Positions 31,779-38,522 of a DNA stretch of 38,522 nt are shown in pieces. The stretch is from Algoriphagus algorifonticola (lineage in GTDB: Bacteria > Bacteroidota > Bacteroidia > Cytophagales > Cyclobacteriaceae), in NCBI RefSeq assembly GCF_007655305.1, contig NZ_VLOG01000019.1, positions 168,970-207,491 of the forward strand, read 5' to 3'. The translations under genes were made by a program, and so were the position numbers. Each line of letters opens with the position of its first letter. Position 1 is the first letter of the stretch. The notes beneath the pieces are model-generated. The model saw only the letters and a program-made list of their open reading frames with translations. It did no database searches and was not told the origin of the DNA.

Positions 31779-32657
31779 TTATACATCACAGACCTGCACC
31801 GCCTGGCCAAGCGCAGCAAGTTTATCTTCTGATTTTGGGATAAATTCATGTGAAACAAAGCCTTTGTAGCCTGTTTCCACGATAGCCTTCATAATTGCCG
31901 GATAATAAATCTCCTGATTTTCATCCAACTCATTCCTTCCTGGATTTCCGGCTGTATGATAATGACCAAAGTATTGGTGGTTGTTGCGAATGGTCCTTAT
32001 AACATCTCCTTCATCTATTTGCATATGATAGATATCATACAGCAATTTAAAGTTCTCGCTATCCAACCTTTTGCAAAGCTCAACTCCCCAGGGGGATTTA
32101 TCACACATATAATCTTTATGGTCCACTTTGCTATTCAATAATTCCATCTGAATGATTACCCCATGCTTTTCGGCTTCTGCCAAAACCTTTTTTAGGCCAG
32201 TGACACAATTTTCCAACCCTGTCTCATCATCCATACCTCTTCTATTTCCAGAAAAGGCTATTAGGTTTTTGAACCCATACTTAGCTACTATAGGAATGAT
32301 CTCTAGATAATTTTTCACCAATTGATCATGAAACTTCGGATCGTTCCAGCCATCAGCAATGCTTATCTCTGCCCCATTACACATGGAGCATTCCAAGTCG
32401 TATTTTTTAAGGGTATCCCAAGTAGATGGTCCAATGATATCTATTCCTTTAATGCCTAAGCTTTTTGCTCCAACACAAAGCTCCTCCAGAGTCAACGGCC
32501 TCATAGACCAAAGACAAACTCCATGGTTGATATTTCCTTTCAGAGGGAGATTTTTCTTTTCATTAAATTCGAAGGAACTGAGAGTGCCCAATGCAGCACC
32601 TCCCAACAAAACTTTCTTAAAGCTTTCCCTTCTTCCGGGATTAATAGGTTTGGACAT
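31779..32657 (-). CDS. Tat-exported TIM-barrel protein (hydroxypyruvate isomerase/sugar epimerase-like)
   Basis: The 292-residue protein starts with a twin-arginine signal (GRRESFKKVLLGGAALG, RR at 9-10). The rest is an AP-endonuclease-2-type TIM barrel; metal-site candidates lie in IIQMELLNSKVDHK (Glu), YDIYHMQIDEGD (Asp, His), YFGHYHTAG (His) and FVSHEFIP (Glu). It resembles the hydroxypyruvate isomerase-like family, found in many Bacteroidetes sugar loci. Export suggests work on a sugar in the periplasm. Its ATG overlaps the MFS stop (TAATG) and GMC follows after 26 bp, so it belongs to the same operon. Confidence 0.85.
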   Translation of the reverse strand: MSKPINPGRRESFKKVLLGGAALGTLSSFEFNEKKNLPLKGNINHGVCLWSMRPLTLEELCVGAKSLGIKGIDIIGPSTWDTLKKYDLECSMCNGAEISIADGWNDPKFHDQLVKNYLEIIPIVAKYGFKNLIAFSGNRRGMDDETGLENCVTGLKKVLAEAEKHGVIIQMELLNSKVDHKDYMCDKSPWGVELCKRLDSENFKLLYDIYHMQIDEGDVIRTIRNNHQYFGHYHTAGNPGRNELDENQEIYYPAIMKAIVETGYKGFVSHEFIPKSEDKLAALGQAVQVCDV

Positions 32658-33889
32658 TAGAGGTTATTTTGAGGTTTAATTTTTTCATCCTTAAAAAGGA
32701 ACATGAAAAATAGTAAAACCAGAACTGAAATACCAGAAGGAATTAACCAAATAGACTTCCAATCATGATTTCCTTCTGATAAAAGGTAAAAATCGGATAT
32801 GATGCCTGCCGCCCAAAAGCCAATAAGCATTCCAATTCCATAAGTAGCTAAAGTAATCAATCCCTGAGCAGAAGATTTGAATTTTTCCCCTGCATGAGCA
32901 TCGGTGTAAATCTGTCCACTGACAAAAAAGAAGTCATAACAAACACCATGAAGAGCTATTCCCACCAAAAGCATCCAAACGCCCTCATCCGCATTTCCAA
33001 AAGCAAAGAAAACATACCTCAATGCCCAGGCTAACATAGCTACAATTAATGTCTTTTTAATTCCGAATCTAGAGAAGAAAATGGGAAGGGCTAGCATGAA
33101 TAAGACCTCGGAAATCTGACCTATTGTCATTTTTCCTGTTGAGTTTTCTACTCCTATTTCTGTTAGAAAAGGGCTGGCATTTTGATAATAAAATGCCAAT
33201 GGGATACAAATTAAGATGGAGGAAAGAAAAAATATGGCAAAATTTCTATCCTTCAGTAAGGATAATGCATCCAATCCCAAAACTTCTGAAAGTTTGAAAT
33301 CCCCCTCTGTTTTTGCTTTAGGAGGAGTATGAGGGAGTGTAAAACTGAAAATCCCCAAAATCAGCGAAACTATTGCCGCCATCAACCAGGTATTTTTCAG
33401 TAAACCATCAACCAATCCGGCCTGACTATCCCAGGCGAAAGCAGAAATTAAAATGCCTGCAGCTATCCATCCAATAGTCCCCCAAACGCGGATCACGGAA
33501 AATTCTTTAGCCGGATTCAGCATTTGGTTGAATGAAATGGAATTGACCAAAGCCAGAGTAGGCATGAATAAAATCATGTAGGCTAATAGAATTGGAAAAA
33601 ACTCGCTAAAATCTTGGCTTTGGTATAGGAAATACATCAGGACAGCACCTATCAAATGAATAACGCCCAAAATTCTCTGCGCATGGAAATACCTGTCAGC
33701 TATTAACCCCACTACAAAAGGGGCAATGATGGCCCCAAAGGATTGAGTGGAAAATGCCAAAGAAATCTCCTGGTCTCTAGCACCTAGATTCGCTCCTAAA
33801 AATGTCCCCATTGTAACATACCAAGACCCCCAGACAAAAAACTCGAGAAACATCATCAAGGACAATCGAACTTTAATCAAAGCTGCCAT
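32657..33889 (-). CDS. MFS permease, nucleoside:H+ symporter (NupG)-like
   Basis: The 410-residue protein has about 12 predicted membrane segments. The start (VRLSLMMFLEFFVWGSWYVTMGTFL) and GLIADRYFHAQRILGVIHL in the first cytoplasmic loop are typical of the NupG/nucleoside:proton symporter group, which in Bacteroidetes often sits in sugar loci. It is the first gene of the minus operon, divergent from the Gfo/Idh/MocA gene, and its stop overlaps the start of the exported TIM-barrel gene by 1 nt. From context it probably imports the keto-sugar or another product of periplasmic processing; a nucleoside substrate is possible. Confidence 0.85.
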   Translation of the reverse strand: MAALIKVRLSLMMFLEFFVWGSWYVTMGTFLGANLGARDQEISLAFSTQSFGAIIAPFVVGLIADRYFHAQRILGVIHLIGAVLMYFLYQSQDFSEFFPILLAYMILFMPTLALVNSISFNQMLNPAKEFSVIRVWGTIGWIAAGILISAFAWDSQAGLVDGLLKNTWLMAAIVSLILGIFSFTLPHTPPKAKTEGDFKLSEVLGLDALSLLKDRNFAIFFLSSILICIPLAFYYQNASPFLTEIGVENSTGKMTIGQISEVLFMLALPIFFSRFGIKKTLIVAMLAWALRYVFFAFGNADEGVWMLLVGIALHGVCYDFFFVSGQIYTDAHAGEKFKSSAQGLITLATYGIGMLIGFWAAGIISDFYLLSEGNHDWKSIWLIPSGISVLVLLFFMFLFKDEKIKPQNNL

Positions 33890-34126
33890 ATACTGGGGGA
33901 TTTAGATGGAAATTGGGAGGATTGTTTAGAATTTGGGCTTTTTACCGTATTTTAAGCAAGTCCTTTGACTTTGTGAAATAAGGCGATTAAAAGTTTTGGC
34001 AAAGCCACTCATAACTTGATGCAACTACTGATCAATTAATCCTCTAATTCGGTCTAAGATGTGAGGATTTTTTGCACTAGAATCAATTATTTCAAGAAAA
34101 ATAACCTGAAAACCTACACCTGACCT
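33890..34126. promoter_or_regulatory. Divergent regulatory region of the 3-keto-sugar locus
   Basis: This 237-bp gap must hold the promoters of both operons. I find no perfect TAnnTTTG box in sense for either gene (best on minus: TGGCTTTG). Visible structure: AATCCTC (34038-34044) with its reverse complement GAGGATT (34063-34069), and ATCAATTA repeated directly at 34031-34038 and 34082-34089, 51 bp apart. These are candidate binding sites for a regulator that is not encoded in the window. Confidence 0.4.
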
Positions 34127-35296
34127 ATGTCAACTAACAAGAAACTCAAGATCGGTTTAATCGGAGGCGGACCCGGCTCTTTCATTGGAGCAATCCACCT
34201 AAATGGCGCTCTGATGGATGGTCTTTTTGAATTAGCCGCCGGAGCTTTTTCTTCCAATCCGGAGAAATCCCAGCAAAGAGGTGAAGAACTGATGCTAGAT
34301 CCTAGCAGAGTTTATGGAAGCTATGATGAAATGATCGAAAAGGAATTACAGCTTCCTGAAGAGAAAAGAATCGATGTGATCGTCATCGTTACCCCTAATA
34401 ATGTACACTTTGACCCATGCGTGAAAGCCATTAAAGCAGGCTTTCATGTTGTATTGGACAAACCTCTCACGCTGAATTACCAAGAAGCAAAAGAGTTATA
34501 TCATGTGGTAAAATCCAGCAGCAAAAGATTCCTCTTAACGCATACCTATTCGGGATATCCTATGATTAAGCAGGCAAAGCAAATGATCGAAGAGGGTAAA
34601 ATCGGCAAAGTCTGGAAAGTATATGTGGAATATCCTCAGGGATGGCTCTACAAACTACTGGAAACTGAAGATAACAAGCAGGCAGAATGGAGAACAGACC
34701 CTAAAAGAAATGGTTTGGCAGGCTGCATGGGAGATATTGGAACCCATGCTTTCCACTTAGCAGAGTATGTTTCAGGCTTGAAAATGGAAAAGCTATGTGC
34801 AGATCTGTATATCAAAGTAAAAGGAAGACCTATTGATGATGACGGCGTGGTACTCATGCGTTTTGATAATGGAGCCTCAGGAGTCTTGATGGCCTCACAA
34901 ACAGATACTGGTTTAGAAAATAATCTTAAAATCCGTGTATTTGGAGACAAGGGAGGAATAGAGTGGCAGCAAGAGGATAATAACAGCCTGATTGTTAGAT
35001 ACCCTAATCAACCAGCTCAGATTTTCCGAGCAGGAACTGGGTATTTGGGTTCATTGGCTCAGGAAAACACCAGAACTCCCGCAGGACACCCTGAAGGCTA
35101 TGTAGAAGCATTTGCAAATTTGTACAGGAATTTCGCAAGATGTATCTACGCTGAAAGAGCAGGACAAACTCCTAAAGCAGAATGGGAAGATTATCCAGGA
35201 ATTGAAGATGGAATCCGAGGAATGGCATTCATTGACCATGTATTGGCAAGCACCCAATCAGAAACCAAATGGACTCCATTTATAGTAGAAAAGTAA
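34127..35296 (+). CDS. Gfo/Idh/MocA family oxidoreductase
   Basis: The 389-residue protein has the Rossmann motif IGLIGGGPGSFIGAIH, then VIVTPNNVHFDP, the EKP-like DKPLTLNY and the catalytic His region MGDIGTHAFHLAEY, followed by the family's beta-sheet domain. It has no signal peptide, so it acts in the cytosol with NAD(P). Family members oxidise or reduce sugars and inositols, including the reduction of 3-keto-sugars (ThuB type). It is the first gene of the plus operon; the isomerase gene follows after 28 bp. Confidence 0.92.
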   Translation: MSTNKKLKIGLIGGGPGSFIGAIHLNGALMDGLFELAAGAFSSNPEKSQQRGEELMLDPSRVYGSYDEMIEKELQLPEEKRIDVIVIVTPNNVHFDPCVKAIKAGFHVVLDKPLTLNYQEAKELYHVVKSSSKRFLLTHTYSGYPMIKQAKQMIEEGKIGKVWKVYVEYPQGWLYKLLETEDNKQAEWRTDPKRNGLAGCMGDIGTHAFHLAEYVSGLKMEKLCADLYIKVKGRPIDDDGVVLMRFDNGASGVLMASQTDTGLENNLKIRVFGDKGGIEWQQEDNNSLIVRYPNQPAQIFRAGTGYLGSLAQENTRTPAGHPEGYVEAFANLYRNFARCIYAERAGQTPKAEWEDYPGIEDGIRGMAFIDHVLASTQSETKWTPFIVEK

Positions 35297-35324
35297 ACTC
35301 ATAACCTAAAAAACCTTTATAAAA

Positions 35325-36377
35325 ATGAAAACGATCAAAGGACCTGCAATTTTTCTTGCACAGTTTGCTGATGACAAAGCTCCTTTTAATAACCTGAAAA
35401 ACATCTGTCATTACATGGCAGATCTGGGATATAAAGGTGTTCAGATTCCATCATGGGACGCTCGAATGATAGACCTTCAAAAGGCAGCTGAAAGTAAAAC
35501 TTATGCAGATGAAGTTGCCGGTACCGTAGAAGAAGCCGGCTTGGTAATCACCGAGCTTTCTACCCATCTTCAAGGACAGCTTGTAGCTGTTCATCCAGCT
35601 TACAATGAATTATTCGATGGCTTTGCTCCTGCCAATCTCAAAGGAGATCTTAAAGGAAAAACTGAATGGGCTACCCAGCAGTTAAAATATGCTGCTAAGG
35701 CCTCTCACAACCTTGGATTGACTGCGCATGCCACCTTCTCTGGCGCATTGATGTGGCACACTGTTTACCCTTGGCCCCAAAGACCAGCGGGACTAGTAGA
35801 CACTGGATTCACGGAACTTGCAAAAAGATGGACTCCTATCCTGGATGAATTTGACAAATATGGGGTGGATGTCTGTTATGAATTGCACCCAGGAGAGGAT
35901 TTGCATGATGGAATTACTTTTGAAATGTTTTTGGAAAAAGTCAATAACCACAAGAGAGCAAATATCCTTTATGATCCAAGCCATTTTGTATTACAGTGCT
36001 TGGACTATTTGCAGTTTATTGATTTCTATCATGATAGAATCAAAATGTTTCACGTAAAAGATGCCGAATTTAACCCTACCGGAAAACAAGGTGTCTATGG
36101 AGGTTTCCAAGGATGGGTAGAAAGAGCTGGAAGATTCAGATCTTTAGGTGATGGACAGGTTGATTTTGGCGGAATTTTTAGCAAACTTTCGCAATACGAT
36201 TTTGATGGATGGGCAGTATTAGAATGGGAATGTGCAATCAAGCATCCTGAGCAAGGTGCAGCTGAAGGTGCTCCATTTATTGACGCTCACATTATCCGGG
36301 TAACGGAGAAGGCTTTTGATGATTTTGCCGGTACTGGAGCAGATGAATCCTTCAACAAAAAGATTTTAGGAATTTAG
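35325..36377 (+). CDS. Cytosolic sugar phosphate isomerase/epimerase-like TIM-barrel protein
   Basis: The 350-residue protein is an AP-endonuclease-2/xylose isomerase-like TIM barrel with metal ligands visible in VCYELHPGED (Glu), ILYDPSHFVLQ (Asp, His), KMFHVKDAEF (His) and AVLEWECAIKH (Glu). It lacks a signal peptide. Such proteins isomerise or epimerise sugars and keto-sugars, often next to Gfo/Idh/MocA enzymes as here. It follows the oxidoreductase by 28 bp and precedes the cytochrome gene by 24 bp. Confidence 0.9.
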   Translation: MKTIKGPAIFLAQFADDKAPFNNLKNICHYMADLGYKGVQIPSWDARMIDLQKAAESKTYADEVAGTVEEAGLVITELSTHLQGQLVAVHPAYNELFDGFAPANLKGDLKGKTEWATQQLKYAAKASHNLGLTAHATFSGALMWHTVYPWPQRPAGLVDTGFTELAKRWTPILDEFDKYGVDVCYELHPGEDLHDGITFEMFLEKVNNHKRANILYDPSHFVLQCLDYLQFIDFYHDRIKMFHVKDAEFNPTGKQGVYGGFQGWVERAGRFRSLGDGQVDFGGIFSKLSQYDFDGWAVLEWECAIKHPEQGAAEGAPFIDAHIIRVTEKAFDDFAGTGADESFNKKILGI

Positions 36378-36401
36378 AAAACCATATTTAATCAATTTAA
36401 C

Positions 36402-36827
36402 ATGAAAATTACAAAACCATTAAGCCTTGGAATGTTGGCATTGGCAGGATTAGCCTTTGCTTGTGGAGGGGGAGAAAAATCTTCTGAGAGCGCAGCCACC
36501 GAAACAGCTGCTGCACCAGAACCAGCGAAAGAGATCAGTTTAGAAGAAAAATACCAGGATGATCCGATATACATCAAAGGCTTGGAGAAAATTAAGGCTT
36601 CCGACTGTCAGTCTTGCCACATGGTGGAAAGAAAAATTGTAGGGCCCTCTTACGCAGATGTAGCGGCAAAATATGAAAGCACCGAAGAAAATGTAGCTAT
36701 GCTTGCTCAGAAAGTCATCAATGGTGGTGTTGGAAATTGGGGAGAGGTACCAATGCCAGCGCATCCAGGATTGAGTGAGGAAGATGCCAAGGATATGGTG
36801 AGATATGTTTTGCTTTTGAAAAAATAA
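36402..36827 (+). CDS. c-type cytochrome lipoprotein
   Basis: The 141-residue protein has a lipoprotein signal (MLALAGLAFAC, Cys21), a low-complexity Ala/Glu/Pro linker (about 25-45) and a single class I cytochrome c domain: haem motif Cys69-Gln-Ser-Cys72-His73 and probable axial Met118 in VPMPAHPGLSEED. It is a one-haem electron carrier tethered to a membrane in the periplasm. In this locus it is the natural electron acceptor of the GMC/subunit-3 dehydrogenase, as the LacB-type cytochrome is in LacABC systems. The DUF1080 gene begins 4 bp after its stop. Confidence 0.92.
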   Translation: MKITKPLSLGMLALAGLAFACGGGEKSSESAATETAAAPEPAKEISLEEKYQDDPIYIKGLEKIKASDCQSCHMVERKIVGPSYADVAAKYESTEENVAMLAQKVINGGVGNWGEVPMPAHPGLSEEDAKDMVRYVLLLKK

Positions 36828-36831
36828 GAAA

Positions 36832-37569
36832 ATGAAAAAAAGTTATTGGATAATGACTTTGGCGGCCGGTCTAATGATCGGCTGTTCTGGTCAAAAAACA
36901 GAAGATACCGAAAATACAGAAGTTGTAGCTGAGGCACCTGCTGATGAGTGGATCAGTCTATTTGACGGACAAACCTTCAGTGGCTGGCATAAGTATGGTG
37001 GCGGTGAAGTAGGAAAAGCCTGGAAAGTAGCAGATGGAGCTCTTTATTTGGACGCTGCTAATAAAGACGGATGGCAAACAGGAGACGGGGGAGATATCGT
37101 TACTGACGAGGAATTTGAGAATTTTCACCTGAAATACGAATGGAAGATTGCTCCAAATGGAAATAGCGGGGTCATTTTCTTCGTGCATGAATCTCCAGAA
37201 TACGACTACTGCTGGCAGACAGGCCCTGAGATGCAGGTTTTGGATAATGAAGGCCATCCTGACGCAAAGATCATCAGCCATAGAGCAGGCGATCTTTATG
37301 ACTTAATTGTAAGTAAGGAGGAAACGGTAAAACCAGCTGGAGAATGGAACCAAGCTGAAATTATTGCTGATAACGGGAATCTTACTTTGGTTCTTAATGG
37401 AGTCAATGTAGTAGAAACAACTATGTGGACACCTGAATGGGAAGCCTTAATTGCTGACAGCAAGTTTAAAGACATGCCTGGCTTCGGCAAATACAAAAAA
37501 GGCAGAATAGCTCTTCAGGATCACGGTGATGTGGTTCACTACCGAAATATCATGCTGAAAAAGCTCTAA
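36832..37569 (+). CDS. DUF1080 lipoprotein, 3-keto-disaccharide hydrolase family
   Basis: The 245-residue protein has a lipoprotein signal (MKKSYWIMTLAAGLMIGC, Cys18) and one DUF1080 jelly-roll domain: EWISLFDGQTFSGWHKYGG at its start, FENFHLKYEWKIAPNGNSG in the middle and RIALQDHGDVVHYRNIMLK at the end. The Pfam family is now named 3-keto-disaccharide hydrolase, and members cleave 3-keto-glycosides. It would act in the periplasm or on the outer membrane on the product of the GMC enzyme. It is the last gene of the plus operon. Confidence 0.92.
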   Translation: MKKSYWIMTLAAGLMIGCSGQKTEDTENTEVVAEAPADEWISLFDGQTFSGWHKYGGGEVGKAWKVADGALYLDAANKDGWQTGDGGDIVTDEEFENFHLKYEWKIAPNGNSGVIFFVHESPEYDYCWQTGPEMQVLDNEGHPDAKIISHRAGDLYDLIVSKEETVKPAGEWNQAEIIADNGNLTLVLNGVNVVETTMWTPEWEALIADSKFKDMPGFGKYKKGRIALQDHGDVVHYRNIMLKKL

Positions 37570-37574
37570 GAAAT

Positions 37575-37601
37575 AAGGCCTCTAAATTAAATAGAGGCCT
37601 T
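37575..37601. terminator. Bidirectional terminator, right border of the 3-keto-sugar locus
   Basis: AAGGCCTCTA/TAGAGGCCTT, a 10-bp perfect stem with a 7-nt loop, followed by six T on the plus strand. The minus-strand TPR/SH3 gene ends 6 bp to the right. Confidence 0.92.
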
Positions 37602-37606
37602 TTTTA

Positions 37607-38332
37607 TTATAATCTAGTAGTGTGCTCTTTTTTAACGTAAGCTATTTTGTCTTTCCATTCAATTTCATACCAAATGTCCTTACTGGACTTAATTTTTATC
37701 CGGTGACCAGGTTCAACTTGATCCACTAATTCTCCACCAGCAGTAGGCTTAGACACGATGAATGTAGGGCTATGAGTAATTAAACCAGTTGAAGGGCCTT
37801 TTAAGAAATTATTCACCAAGAATATGGAGCAAATCAACAAAACTGTAGGCCAATAAGAGGTAGATTTTTCTTCTTTTCTTCCAGTCCACCAGGTAGTAAT
37901 CATAGAAAAAACCAAAAATAAGGAAAGAAGGCCCACAATGATTTCCTTGTAATCTACCAGAAATAAAAGGAAACGTCCACCGTCACTGACTTCATAGCCA
38001 TATAAAGTAGTCTGACCAGTCAGACTTTTGATTTTAGAAATGGTCTGTGAATTGGGGCTTTGATCGTAATACTTACTCAAGTAGAGAGTAGCCTGCTCTT
38101 TATCTCCCATACCTTCTGCAATGAAGGCCATTTTCAGGAGCATTGAAGGAGAATAAAGCCCGGATTGATAGTTTGGAACATAAATTTCCATGGCTTCCTT
38201 GTAACTTCGAAGCTCAAACAAAGAATCTGCTTTTTGAAGGTCATTTACATCAGCCTGACAATGAATACTTTGCAAGAGTATTGTGAAAAATAATAAAAGT
38301 TTTGCGAGAAAGATTGAATTTGAGTTTGGCAT
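37607..38332 (-). CDS. TPR and SH3 domain membrane protein (BatE-like)
   Basis: The 241-residue protein has a signal peptide (to about residue 26), a TPR-like helical part (about 28-105, KADSLFELRSYKEAMEIYV and AEGMGDKEQATLYLSKYY), two membrane segments (about 129-147 and 161-177) and a C-terminal SH3-like domain (about 188-235, ending YEIEWKDKIAYVKKEH). This domain order is that of BatE-like proteins of Bacteroidetes, which usually sit in aerotolerance (bat) operons; here no batA-D genes are adjacent. The membrane segments may hold the SH3 domain in the periplasm. Role unknown. Confidence 0.75.
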   Translation of the reverse strand: MPNSNSIFLAKLLLFFTILLQSIHCQADVNDLQKADSLFELRSYKEAMEIYVPNYQSGLYSPSMLLKMAFIAEGMGDKEQATLYLSKYYDQSPNSQTISKIKSLTGQTTLYGYEVSDGGRFLLFLVDYKEIIVGLLSLFLVFSMITTWWTGRKEEKSTSYWPTVLLICSIFLVNNFLKGPSTGLITHSPTFIVSKPTAGGELVDQVEPGHRIKIKSSKDIWYEIEWKDKIAYVKKEHTTRL

Positions 38333-38460
38333 TTATAAATCAGAGTCATAAATTTGCAGTCCAATTACGGCAATGATCTAACAAAAAGCAAGGTTAGGAA
38401 GTCGATTTGAAAAGATAAAAACAGAGAAAAAAGCGTTAAAAAACGTCAAATCTCACTAAT

Positions 38461-38522
38461 GATTCCGTAGCTCAGCTGGTAGAGCATAACACTTTTAATG
38501 TTAGGGTCCTGGGTTCGAGCCC
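38461..38522 (+). tRNA. tRNA-Lys (anticodon TTT), 3' end cut by window edge
   Basis: The sequence starts with the acceptor half GATTCCG, then the D-arm GCTC-AGCTGGTA-GAGC, the anticodon stem TAACA/TGTTA around the loop CTTTTAA (anticodon TTT at 38494-38496), a variable region, and the start of the T-arm CTGGG-TTCGAGC. About 12 bases of the T-arm and acceptor stem lie outside the window. The 128 bp before it contain no gene and no clear promoter. Confidence 0.95.

Noticed and set aside
1..38522. Prophage, CRISPR array, restriction or toxin-antitoxin island
   Set aside because: No direct-repeat array, integrase, phage structural gene, Cas protein or toxin-antitoxin pair is visible; the regulator/nucleotidase pair at 20015-21099 does not resemble a toxin-antitoxin module.

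Overview
The window looks like chromosomal DNA of a Bacteroidota (Bacteroidetes) bacterium, most likely of the Cytophagales/Cyclobacteriaceae (an Algoriphagus-like genus; inference from gene families only). Supporting signs are Bacteroidetes-type promoters (TAnnTTTG -7 boxes, one with a TTTG -33 box 19 bp away), few Shine-Dalgarno sequences, many secreted or lipid-anchored proteins, and families common in this phylum (DUF2480, DUF2721, PafA-like phosphatase, CarboxypepD_reg-like proteins, BatE-like TPR/SH3 proteins). Coding density is high and no stretch longer than about 300 bp lacks a gene. I see no prophage, CRISPR array or rRNA. The right edge cuts a tRNA-Lys gene and the left edge cuts a DUF2480 gene.

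Layout. 1-3352 (minus): a tightly packed operon rpmH-rnpA-S41 peptidase-tsaB-DUF2480 with a textbook promoter. 3502-5142 (plus): cytoplasmic M61 peptidase, followed directly by a 175-bp foldback element. 5370-8771 (minus): M16 peptidase pair, one active and one inactive. 8980-14275 (minus): rarA; a DUF2721/GDPD/threonine aldolase operon; an ECF sigma factor with its anti-sigma factor. 14364-16803: lpdA (minus) and fabG (plus), divergent. 16976-21099 (minus): lipoprotein, pruA, YjjG-type nucleotidase with an ArsR-type regulator. 21207-28735: secreted CarboxypepD_reg protein, a GxxExxY protein flanked by inverted repeats, aminopeptidase P, PafA-like phosphatase, a Y1-transposase relative without its catalytic tyrosine, homogentisate dioxygenase, CsbD and a GH16 glucanase. 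28811-29461: a two-TM four-helix sensor-like protein.

The most interesting block is 29461-37601. Two divergent operons of four genes each are fenced by strong bidirectional terminators: (minus) MFS permease, Tat-exported TIM-barrel protein, GMC oxidoreductase, Tat-signal gluconate-2-dehydrogenase subunit-3-like protein; (plus) Gfo/Idh/MocA oxidoreductase, cytosolic TIM-barrel isomerase, lipoprotein cytochrome c, DUF1080 (3-keto-disaccharide hydrolase family) lipoprotein. Together they can be read as a periplasmic 3-keto-sugar pathway: oxidation of a glycoside at C3 by a flavin enzyme that passes electrons to the cytochrome c, cleavage of the 3-keto-glycoside by the DUF1080 protein, uptake by the permease, then reduction/isomerisation in the cytosol. 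The substrate cannot be read from the sequence.

A second theme is that repeat or mobile-like units sit directly against stop codons at four places: after the M61 gene, at the pruA stop, at the aminopeptidase P stop, and between fabG and the 16976 lipoprotein gene.
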